A DNA stretch of 64,000 nt from Polynucleobacter difficilis (GTDB lineage Bacteria; Pseudomonadota; Gammaproteobacteria; Burkholderiales; Burkholderiaceae), in assembly GCF_003065365.1 (NCBI RefSeq), contig NZ_CP023276.1, forward strand, positions 1,364,001 through 1,428,000, written 5' to 3'. Positions within the stretch are counted from its first letter, which is position 1, and each line of letters begins with the position of its first letter. The translations under genes and the position numbers were made by a program. The notes beneath the pieces were generated by a model, which saw only the letters and a program-made list of their open reading frames with translations, was not told where the DNA came from and did no database searches. Positions 1-7,078 of this stretch are shown piece after piece.

Positions 1-582
1 TACTGCACGCAGTCGATCCAATTGCTGTGTATCCCGCACATCGTTGGTCAGGGTCCAAGCGCGATTGAGCGCAGCTGGCCCTAAATAATCAGAGCGACTG
101 GCTACCACATCGCATGATGCATAACAGACAGCGCAGCCAATGCACTCAATACCGGCATTGGCTAGTTGGCGCTCCTCTGAATCGGGCTTTACGATGGCAA
201 AATCATCGTGGCGCGTTTGCTCGCCCTTGAAAAACCCAACTGCCCCTTTCCATTTATTAAAAAACTCACGCATATCCGTTGCGAGGTCTTTAATGACAGG
301 TAAGTTATTCAGTGGTGCAATCTCGAGGGAATCGCCCTCCACAATCTTTGCAACGTGGGTACGGCAGGTCCAGCGCGCCACTCCATTGACCGTCATTGCG
401 CATGAACCACACATCCCGACTCGACAAGCAAACCGATAGCTCAGGGTTGGATCTAGCTTACGCTGAATGTAGGTCACCACATCCAAAACAGTTTGATTGG
501 AATTACGCGGCACAAGGTACTCAACAAACTCGCCTTGCTCGGCTCCGCGCCATACTTTGACTTTGAGGTTTACGGTAGACAT
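1..582 (-). CDS. Succinate dehydrogenase/fumarate reductase-type iron-sulfur subunit (3' end cut by window)
   Basis: Iron-sulfur subunit that would pass electrons between a flavoprotein and a quinone or membrane partner in an Sdh/Frd-type complex. The first 194 codons are present and the gene runs off position 1, so its C-terminus is missing. An N-terminal 2Fe-2S ferredoxin domain shows CRVGMCGSC followed by a fourth Cys in a WTC motif. The start of the 4Fe-4S domain shows CIGCAVCYASC. The ATG at 582 gives the expected N-terminus MSTVNLKVKVW. It is divergent from a LysR regulator, with only 84 bases between the start codons. The sequence resembles the FrdB-like branch at least as much as the aerobic SdhB of the TCA cycle, and the partner subunits lie outside the window, so the physiological electron direction is open. 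Confidence 0.85.
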   Translation of the reverse strand, partial: MSTVNLKVKVWRGAEQGEFVEYLVPRNSNQTVLDVVTYIQRKLDPTLSYRFACRVGMCGSCAMTVNGVARWTCRTHVAKIVEGDSLEIAPLNNLPVIKDLATDMREFFNKWKGAVGFFKGEQTRHDDFAIVKPDSEERQLANAGIECIGCAVCYASCDVVASRSDYLGPAALNRAWTLTNDVRDTQQLDRLRAV

Positions 583-600
583 GGCAAAATTATATCGGGG

Positions 601-658
601 TATAGTAAATAATAAATCGAATTGTTTTTTTATCGAGATAAAGAAATTCTTTACTATA
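601..658. promoter_or_regulatory. Divergent promoter region with 9-bp inverted repeat
   Basis: A perfect 9-bp inverted repeat, TATAGTAAA at 601-609 and TTTACTATA at 650-658, flanks an AT-rich stretch between the iron-sulfur subunit gene and the LysR gene. A TATAAT hexamer lies at 655-660 on the plus strand. LysR regulators typically bind such divergent regions and control both genes; that role here is an inference from position. Confidence 0.4.
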
Positions 659-666
659 ATGAAGCC

Positions 667-1554
667 ATGTCCAGCATTCGTGTACTTAAAAACTTCATTG
701 CGATTAGTCGCCACGGTAGCGTTGCTGCCGCTGCCCGAGAAATCGGGCTTACCGCGGCAGCGGCTGGCCAACAATTACAACACTTGGAGGCAGAAATAGG
801 CATTGCCTTATTCGATCGGAATAAACGCTCTTTGGTATTAAATAACCACGGCAGAGGCTTAATTGAGCCGATTCAGGACATCATTGCGCGATATGAGTCT
901 TTGGGAAGCGGCCTCAAAAATGAATTGAGCGGGACAATTGTTCTGGGTGCCTTAGTCTCAACCCTGATGGGGCATTTTGGAAAGGCCTTGGATGAATTAA
1001 AGCGCAACTATCCGGAGCTTGAGATTAAATTGATTGCTGGATTATCGAGTGACTTCCTCGATCAAGTCCTGGATGGCAAGCTGGACGCAGCCATTGTCAC
1101 GGAGTCGCCGTTTGCGCTACCCCAAAGCGCCATGTGGACTGAGCTATACAAAGAACCCATGGTTCTCATCCTGCCGCAAACAGGACAAAAACGCAGTCGA
1201 TCAACGGCAAGCGATGAAACCATACCAAAGAACTTACCCTTTATTCGGTTTGAGCGAAAAACATGGACCGGTCATTTGGTGGATCAAACCATCAAAGTGA
1301 ATAAACTCGCCATTAACGAAGGCATGGAAATCAACTCCGTTGAAGCAATTATTGAGCTGGTTAGACAAGGCCTTGGCCATTCAATCATTCCGCAACTGGC
1401 CAACGTGGATTGGAAGCATGATCAGCGCCTGCGTATTCATACTTTGCCAGGAAAAACTATTTATAGAAAAGTGGGCTTGCTCGAGCGTAAGCGGCATGGA
1501 AGGCAAAGCATTACTGCGGCTATTAAAGCCCAATTCTTAAGCGTGCTTTCATAA
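667..1554 (+). CDS. LysR-family transcriptional regulator
   Basis: DNA-binding regulator of the LysR family. Residues 1-60 form the winged helix-turn-helix (VLKNFIAISRHGSVAAAARE, then QQLQHLEAEIGIALFDR). The rest is the two-lobed effector-binding domain; the 295-residue length is normal for the family. I chose the ATG at 667, which gives MSSIRVLKNF. An in-frame ATG at 622 would add 15 residues of low-complexity, AT-rich coding and would swallow the TATAAT at 655-660. No clear Shine-Dalgarno precedes either start. The divergent iron-sulfur subunit gene is the natural candidate target, with autoregulation from the shared intergenic region. The effector cannot be deduced from the sequence. Confidence 0.88.
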   Translation: MSSIRVLKNFIAISRHGSVAAAAREIGLTAAAAGQQLQHLEAEIGIALFDRNKRSLVLNNHGRGLIEPIQDIIARYESLGSGLKNELSGTIVLGALVSTLMGHFGKALDELKRNYPELEIKLIAGLSSDFLDQVLDGKLDAAIVTESPFALPQSAMWTELYKEPMVLILPQTGQKRSRSTASDETIPKNLPFIRFERKTWTGHLVDQTIKVNKLAINEGMEINSVEAIIELVRQGLGHSIIPQLANVDWKHDQRLRIHTLPGKTIYRKVGLLERKRHGRQSITAAIKAQFLSVLS

Positions 1555-1581
1555 AGCACTGGGGGCTTATTTCAAGCGCAA

Positions 1582-1920
1582 TTAATGATTTTCTTTGGCG
1601 TGGTTGATCGAGTATTTTGGTATCTCAACTACGAGGTCATCTTTCGCAATAATGGCCTGGCACGACAGGCGCGATAAAGGATTGAGTCCCCATGCCCGAT
1701 CCAGTAAATCTTCCTCGTTTTCATCCGGTTCATTCAAGCTGTTAAAGCCTTCACGTACGATCACGTGGCAGGTAGTGCAGGCACATACCATGTCGCACGC
1801 ATGCTCAATGGGTATATCGTTTTCCAGCAAGGCCTCGCAAATGCTAGTACCAGGAGAAACCTCGAGCACTGCACCCTCAGGGCAATATTCAGTGTGCGGC
1901 AAAATCACAATTTGGGTCAT
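1582..1920 (-). CDS. fdx: ISC-type 2Fe-2S ferredoxin
   Basis: Small 2Fe-2S ferredoxin that supplies electrons for iron-sulfur cluster assembly on IscU. The cluster ligands appear as CDMVCACTTC with a later RLSC, the adrenodoxin-like ISC ferredoxin pattern. At 112 residues it matches E. coli Fdx. It is the last gene of iscR-iscS-iscU-iscA-hscB-hscA-fdx, 21 bases downstream of hscA. No iscX-like gene follows. The convergent LysR gene ends 27 bases away and I see no convincing terminator in that gap. Confidence 0.96.
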   Translation of the reverse strand: MTQIVILPHTEYCPEGAVLEVSPGTSICEALLENDIPIEHACDMVCACTTCHVIVREGFNSLNEPDENEEDLLDRAWGLNPLSRLSCQAIIAKDDLVVEIPKYSINHAKENH

Positions 1921-1941
1921 TGCTTGATCTCAATCGTTTAA

Positions 1942-3807
1942 TTAAATTTCGGAAACGCTTTTGCCCGTTAAGGCCTTTTGAATACTCGCATTCATGCGCT
2001 TTTGCGCAAAATCATCGGTTGCTTTGGCGGCATGATCAACAGCGCGTCGCAACACATCGCTATCTTCTTCTGAGGACAAAATGCCTTGCAATGTTGCCAT
2101 GGCATGATCCACCGCAGTACGCTCAGCATCGCTTAATAAATATCCATCGCTAGTTACCGCAGCCTGCACTGCATCCAGTAAGCGCTGAGCCGATACCTGT
2201 TCTTCACGCAGGGCTCTCGCTTTTAAATCAACTTGGGCAGATGCAAAGCCATCTTGGAGCATCCGTGTAATGTCTGCATCGCTTAAACCATAGGATGGCT
2301 TGATATCGATCGAAGCCTCAACGCCCGAGCCCTGCTCGGTTGCCCGCACCGATAACAAGCCATCGGCGTCCACCTGAAAGGTCACACGAATGCGCGCTGC
2401 TCCAGCCACCATGGGCGGTATACCGCGAAGCTCAAACTGGCCGAGTGAGCGGCAATCCGCCGAGGTTTCACGCTCACCTTGAACTACATGCAAGGCCAAG
2501 GCGGTTTGGCCATCTTTGAAGGTCGTAAATTCTTGTGCCCGAGCAACGGGTATCGGCGTATTACGCGGAATAATCTTTTCTACTAAGCCGCCCATGGTCT
2601 CAATACCAAGGGAGAGCGGAATCACATCGAGCAACAACCATTCTTCATTCTTGCCTTGGTTGCCGGCCAGCAAGTCAGCTTGCATTGCAGCGCCCATGGC
2701 AACGACTTGATCGGGATTCAGATTATTTAATGGGGCTGTACCAAAAAGCTCACCCACCGCGCGCTGTACATGTGGCATGCGCGTTGCGCCGCCCACCATA
2801 ACGACGCCCTTTATTTCTTCTGCCTTGAGTCCGGAATCACGCAATGCCTTACGTACCGCCGCCAATGTTTTGGCGACCAAGTTTTGGGTCATTTCAAAAA
2901 ATTGCGCCTGGCTGACACCCACATTAACAACCGTACCGTCACTCAGCGTCTGGTGTACCCGAGCCAACGGATTATGGCTTAGTTGTTCTTTGGCTGTTTT
3001 GCAGGCCATCAGCAAAGCGCGGTGGTCTTGAATCGAAATAGGGGCTAGCTTGGCTTGTTCGATCACCCAGCAGTACAGGCGATGGTCAAAGTCATCGCCG
3101 CCCAATGCCGAATCACCGCCAGTAGATAAAACTTCGAATACACCCTTACTCATCCGCAAAATGGAGATATCAAAGGTACCGCCGCCTAAGTCATAAACTG
3201 CATAAAGGCCTTCAGATGCGTTATCGAGTCCATAGGCAATGGCTGCTGCAGTTGGTTCATTGAGCAGGCGCAGGACCTCGACCCCCGCTAATTTGGCGGC
3301 ATCTTTTGTGGCCTGTCGCTGGGCATCGTCAAAGTAGGCTGGAACCGTAATCACAGCACCCACGATGTCATCATTCACCGAATCTTCAGCTAACTGCCGT
3401 AGGCGCGCTAAGATTTCCGCGGACACTTCGATGGGACTCTTATCACCGGCTACCGTACGCAGCTTCAGCATACCGGGTTGGTCCACAAAGTCGTATGGGG
3501 CATTTTCCAAATGATCTACATCACCGAGGCCGCGACCCATAAAGCGCTTGACTGACACAATCGTATTCTTGGGATCACTGACTACGCTCTCAAGCGCCTC
3601 AAATCCAGCTTCGGTTCGACCATTTGGTAAATAGCGCACAACCGATGGAAGTAATTCGCGCCCTTGCTCATCCGCCAAGACCTTTGGCAAAGCATCGCGC
3701 ACCACCGCAACCAAGGAGTTGGTAGTACCGAGATCGATACCAATAGCAATGCGCCGCTGGTGCGGCGCAAGCGACATACCGGGTTCAGAAATTTGTAATA
3801 AAGCCAT
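1942..3807 (-). CDS. hscA: Fe-S assembly Hsp70-class chaperone HscA
   Basis: Specialised Hsp70 that, with HscB, promotes transfer of a nascent Fe-S cluster from IscU to target proteins in an ATP-dependent cycle. The ATPase domain starts with GIDLGTTNS near residue 23 and contains a VYDLGGGTFD phosphate-binding motif. The substrate-binding domain follows from about residue 400. The 621-residue length agrees with E. coli HscA (616). The first 20 residues form the short extension ahead of the Hsp70 core usual in HscA. It lies 11 bases downstream of hscB and 21 upstream of fdx. Confidence 0.97.
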   Translation of the reverse strand: MALLQISEPGMSLAPHQRRIAIGIDLGTTNSLVAVVRDALPKVLADEQGRELLPSVVRYLPNGRTEAGFEALESVVSDPKNTIVSVKRFMGRGLGDVDHLENAPYDFVDQPGMLKLRTVAGDKSPIEVSAEILARLRQLAEDSVNDDIVGAVITVPAYFDDAQRQATKDAAKLAGVEVLRLLNEPTAAAIAYGLDNASEGLYAVYDLGGGTFDISILRMSKGVFEVLSTGGDSALGGDDFDHRLYCWVIEQAKLAPISIQDHRALLMACKTAKEQLSHNPLARVHQTLSDGTVVNVGVSQAQFFEMTQNLVAKTLAAVRKALRDSGLKAEEIKGVVMVGGATRMPHVQRAVGELFGTAPLNNLNPDQVVAMGAAMQADLLAGNQGKNEEWLLLDVIPLSLGIETMGGLVEKIIPRNTPIPVARAQEFTTFKDGQTALALHVVQGERETSADCRSLGQFELRGIPPMVAGAARIRVTFQVDADGLLSVRATEQGSGVEASIDIKPSYGLSDADITRMLQDGFASAQVDLKARALREEQVSAQRLLDAVQAAVTSDGYLLSDAERTAVDHAMATLQGILSSEEDSDVLRRAVDHAAKATDDFAQKRMNASIQKALTGKSVSEI

Positions 3808-3818
3808 TGATCTTTAAC

Positions 3819-4352
3819 TCAAGCAAGTGCCGCAATGGCGTCATCTAATTCAGTAGCAAATTTATCGATAAACAAAAGGCCGCGAAGCAATTCGGCTGCC
3901 CGCTGGTAATTATGCGTTCGATCCATTGCTTCGGCTAATTCAACCAACGCAGCCTGATATGCCGAGTCGACTTCAGTCGCCAATGCATCGAGTGCAGCAA
4001 AATCATCTGCGCTCTCCTCCAGACTATCGCGCCAGGCCATTTGCTGTAATAGAAATGCCGTTGGCATGGCCGTATTCGTTTCTAAGTTAGCCTCAACGCC
4101 ATGCAGTTTGCATAGGTACAAGCCGCGCTGAATCGGGTGCTTTAAGGTTTGGTGTGCAGTATTGGCCAAGGTAGCCATTTGCATTGCAATCCGCTGCTCA
4201 CTGTCGCTACCTTGGGTATGGCGATCAGGATGAACTTCCTTTTGGATTGCGAGGTAGGCCTGATCCAGCTGCGCTAGATCCAAACTGAATTGCGGACTTA
4301 AACCAAAAAATTGAAAGTAATCCTCAGACGCGGAATGATTCGCCACAACCAC
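3819..4352 (-). CDS. hscB: Fe-S assembly J-domain co-chaperone HscB
   Basis: J-domain protein that delivers IscU to HscA and stimulates its ATPase. The J domain fills roughly residues 10-80 with the essential HPD tripeptide in EVHPDRH; the C-terminal helical bundle that binds IscU follows. The 177-residue length fits the family (E. coli 171). The longest frame starts at a GTG (4352) inside the end of iscA, a 29-base overlap. A second GTG two codons later is an alternative, so the exact N-terminus is uncertain. The overlap suggests translational coupling with iscA. Confidence 0.94.
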   Translation of the reverse strand: MVVANHSASEDYFQFFGLSPQFSLDLAQLDQAYLAIQKEVHPDRHTQGSDSEQRIAMQMATLANTAHQTLKHPIQRGLYLCKLHGVEANLETNTAMPTAFLLQQMAWRDSLEESADDFAALDALATEVDSAYQAALVELAEAMDRTHNYQRAAELLRGLLFIDKFATELDDAIAALA

Positions 4353-4647
4353 ACTCGTCCTTCATGTTTGGATTTTGAAACTTAAAACCCTCATTGAGGC
4401 CCTCTCGCACAAAGTCGAGTTCGGTGCCATCAAGGTATGCCAAGCTTTTCGGATCCACAAAAATCTTTACCCCATTGGATTCAAACATCTGATCTTCTGG
4501 AGCGACGTTGTCCACATACTCCAACTCATAGGCTAAGCCAGAGCAGCCCGTTGTTCGAACGCCCAGACGCAAGCCGCACCCTTTGCCACGCTTCTGAAGA
4601 TTGCGGTTGACGTGTGCAGCTGCTTTTTGAGTGAGTGTAATTGCCAT
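4324..4647 (-). CDS. iscA: A-type Fe-S carrier IscA
   Basis: A-type carrier that accepts or delivers iron or Fe-S clusters in the ISC pathway. The three conserved cysteines are visible: Cys35 in TTGCSGLAY, and Cys99 and Cys101 in the terminal CGCGESF motif. The 107-residue length equals that of E. coli IscA. It lies between iscU (25 bases upstream) and hscB (overlapping its 3' end), the standard order. Confidence 0.97.
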   Translation of the reverse strand: MAITLTQKAAAHVNRNLQKRGKGCGLRLGVRTTGCSGLAYELEYVDNVAPEDQMFESNGVKIFVDPKSLAYLDGTELDFVREGLNEGFKFQNPNMKDECGCGESFRV

Positions 4648-4672
4648 AAGGGATTCCTAAGTGCAGATCAAC

Positions 4673-5059
4673 TTAATTGCCGGGGTGCTTTTCTTTGTAA
4701 TCCTGAACAGCCGCCTTGATGGCGTCTTCGGCCAAGATGGAGCAATGAATTTTCACCGGTGGCAAGGCCAATTCTTCTGCGATTAAAGAGTTTTTAATCT
4801 CCAAAGCCTGATCCAAGGTTTTACCTTTAACCCACTCGGTCACGAGCGACGAAGATGCAATCGCCGATCCACATCCGTAGGTTTTGAACTTCGCATCTTC
4901 AATGATGCCCTGCTCATTCACCCGAATTTGCAATTTCATGACATCGCCGCAGGCTGGCGCACCCACCATACCGGTGCCGACGTTGTCATCGGTTTTTGCA
5001 AACGAGCCCACATTACGGGGGTTCTCATAATGATCAATTACTTTATCGCTATATGCCAT
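4673..5059 (-). CDS. iscU: Fe-S cluster scaffold protein IscU
   Basis: Scaffold on which Fe-S clusters are built from sulfur donated by IscS. All functional residues are present: Cys37 and Asp39 in ACGDVM, Cys63 in GCGSAIAS, His105 and Cys106 in KIHCSI, and the LPPVK motif at 99-103 recognised by HscA. At 128 residues it is the same length as E. coli IscU. A good Shine-Dalgarno (GTAGGAGAAAG) precedes the ATG. The gene lies 28 bases downstream of iscS. Confidence 0.98.
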   Translation of the reverse strand: MAYSDKVIDHYENPRNVGSFAKTDDNVGTGMVGAPACGDVMKLQIRVNEQGIIEDAKFKTYGCGSAIASSSLVTEWVKGKTLDQALEIKNSLIAEELALPPVKIHCSILAEDAIKAAVQDYKEKHPGN

Positions 5060-5087
5060 GGTTCTTTCTCCTACTGTCTTAATCTGT

Positions 5088-6347
5088 TTAGTGGGCAGCC
5101 CACTGAATCGTACTCAAATCAATGCCGTCTTTGAACATCTCCCATAAAGGCGACAGTTCGCGGAGCTTGGCGATCTTTTCTTTAACCAGTTGCACCGTAA
5201 AGTCAACCTCTTCTTCGGTGGTAAAGCGGCCAATGGTAAAGCGAATGGAGCTGTGTGCCAGTTCATCATTGCGGCCTAGGGCACGCAATACATAGGATGG
5301 CTCCAAGGATGCAGAAGTACATGCTGATCCCGATGAAATCGCGATGTCTTTCAAGGCCATCAACATCGATTCACCTTCAACGTAATTAAAACTAATGTTG
5401 AGGTTGTGTGCCACGCGCTGATCCATATCGCCATTGACATAGACCTCTTCGATACCCTGCAGGCCACTTAAGAGGCGATCGCGTAACGCACGAATGCGTT
5501 TGTTTTCTTCAATCATGTCTAGGCGGGCAAATTTAAACGCTTCACCCATGCCGACAATTTGATGCACTGGCAATGTTCCAGAGCGCATGCCGCGCTCATG
5601 ACCGCCACCATGAATTTGCGCTTCAATCCGAATGCGGGGCTTACGACGCACAAACAACGCGCCAATGCCTTTAGGGCCATAGGATTTGTGGGCAGAGAAG
5701 CTCATTAAATCCACTTTGATTTTTTCGAGGTCAATTTCAATCTTGCCGGTCGCTTGCGCTGCATCCACGTGTAGGATGATGCCCTTCGAGCGTGTGAGCT
5801 CGCCAATCCGAGGAATATCCTGGATCACACCAATCTCATTATTGACGTACATCACCGAAACCAAAATCGTATCAGGACGAATGGCTGCCTGCAGCACATC
5901 AAAATCAATCAAGCCGTTGGGCAATACGTCCAGGTAGGTTACTTCAAACCCTTCCCGCTCGAGTTCGCGGCAGGTATCCAGGGTTGCCTTGTGCTCGGTT
6001 TTAATGGTGATGAGGTGCTTGCCCTTCTCTTGATAGAAGTGCGCTGCGCCCTTTACTGCCAAATTAATACTCTCGGTTGCGCCACTGGTCCACACAATCT
6101 CGCGGGGATCGGCATGCACCAACTTCGCCACCTCATTGCGCGCCTCCTCAACAGCCTCTTCTGCAGCCCAGCCAAAGGCATGGCTGCGTGATGCCGCATT
6201 GCCGAACTGCTCGCGCAGATACGGAATCATCTTGTCGACCACGCGTGGATCAATCGGCGTGGTGGCAGAGTAGTCCATATAGACTGGAAAATGCTTGGGG
6301 CTAAACAGCGATACGGGCTGGATGGCTTTGGTTTCAGGTGCGTTCAT
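5088..6347 (-). CDS. iscS: Cysteine desulfurase IscS
   Basis: PLP enzyme that converts cysteine to alanine and passes the sulfur to IscU and to tRNA- and cofactor-thiolating enzymes. The PLP lysine is Lys221 in SAHKSYGPKG. The persulfide cysteine is Cys343 in SGSACTSASL on the mobile loop. At 419 residues it carries about 15 more N-terminal residues than E. coli IscS (404). The next Met (MDYSATTP, residue 24) has no Shine-Dalgarno, so I kept the upstream start, which has only a weak one. It is second in the isc operon, 38 bases after iscR. Confidence 0.97.
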   Translation of the reverse strand: MNAPETKAIQPVSLFSPKHFPVYMDYSATTPIDPRVVDKMIPYLREQFGNAASRSHAFGWAAEEAVEEARNEVAKLVHADPREIVWTSGATESINLAVKGAAHFYQEKGKHLITIKTEHKATLDTCRELEREGFEVTYLDVLPNGLIDFDVLQAAIRPDTILVSVMYVNNEIGVIQDIPRIGELTRSKGIILHVDAAQATGKIEIDLEKIKVDLMSFSAHKSYGPKGIGALFVRRKPRIRIEAQIHGGGHERGMRSGTLPVHQIVGMGEAFKFARLDMIEENKRIRALRDRLLSGLQGIEEVYVNGDMDQRVAHNLNISFNYVEGESMLMALKDIAISSGSACTSASLEPSYVLRALGRNDELAHSSIRFTIGRFTTEEEVDFTVQLVKEKIAKLRELSPLWEMFKDGIDLSTIQWAAH

Positions 6348-6385
6348 AAATAAATCTTCAGTAGTAAACGATGCAGTATTAAAAC

Positions 6386-6961
6386 TTAACTTTGCCGAGC
6401 AAGGTTAAAGACGGAATTGACGAGTAAGGGCTTAGCAGCAATGCTGGATTCTTTTTTTGCGAGCGGCGCAGGCGCTACTTTCATAACCTTGATTGGCTCT
6501 ACCTTGACTTTGCGCTCACGCAGATCGTGCACAACCTGACCGCGGTCTGCTTGTTGCGCGACTAAATCACGGAGCGACACGGACGCAAGGTATTCCACCA
6601 TGCGGGTATTGAGGTTGGCCCACAAATCATGCGTCATGCAGCGACCATGTTCCTCATCATCGCCATGGCAATTGCCTTTTCCACCACATTGGGTTGCGTC
6701 CAAAGGCTCGTCCACAGCAACAATAATGTCGGCCACACTAACCTCTTCGGGCTTGCGCGCCAAGGTATAGCCGCCGCCAGGGCCGCGTGTACTCTCAACG
6801 ATGTTAAAGCGGCGTAACTTACCGAACAGTTGCTCAAGGTAAGAGAGTGAAATGTGTTGCCTTTGGCTAATGCCAGCTAGGGTTACGGGGCCATGGGCCT
6901 CCCGTAGCGCCAAATCAATCATGGCGGTTACTGCAAAACGACCTTTTGTTGTAAGTCTCAT
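6386..6961 (-). CDS. iscR: Fe-S cluster regulator IscR (Rrf2 family)
   Basis: Rrf2-family regulator that represses the isc operon when it holds a 2Fe-2S cluster. The N-terminal winged helix starts MRLTTKGRFAV. Cluster ligands appear as Cys92, Cys98 and Cys108 plus His111. In E. coli IscR the third Cys is at 104, so the spacing here is four residues longer (GDDEEHGRC). The 191 residues include a C-terminal tail of about 40 residues beyond the core, rich in Lys and Ala. It is the first gene of the isc operon, with a Type 1-like IscR site upstream, implying autorepression. Confidence 0.95.
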   Translation of the reverse strand: MRLTTKGRFAVTAMIDLALREAHGPVTLAGISQRQHISLSYLEQLFGKLRRFNIVESTRGPGGGYTLARKPEEVSVADIIVAVDEPLDATQCGGKGNCHGDDEEHGRCMTHDLWANLNTRMVEYLASVSLRDLVAQQADRGQVVHDLRERKVKVEPIKVMKVAPAPLAKKESSIAAKPLLVNSVFNLARQS

Positions 6962-7041
6962 ATGGCACCTTGGTAATGGATTGTTATGGACAGCGCACAG
7001 TCGGGCGGGTAATACCCAACCGTTATCGTCAAGAATAACAG

Positions 7042-7066
7042 ATACCCGACTAATTTGCTCGGGTAC
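7042..7066. promoter_or_regulatory. IscR Type 1-like operator upstream of iscR
   Basis: Inverted repeat TACCCGA (7043-7049) and TCGGGTA (7059-7065) with a 9-base AT-rich centre. Its arms match the known IscR Type 1 site, which has ACCCGACT/AGTCGGGT-like arms. A TTGACG -35-like hexamer (minus strand, 7032-7027) and a second short palindrome, GGGTAATACCC at 7007-7017, lie between it and iscR. Together these suggest classical autorepression of the isc operon; the exact transcription start is not evident. Confidence 0.7.
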
Positions 7067-7078
7067 TACCCATTTTGG

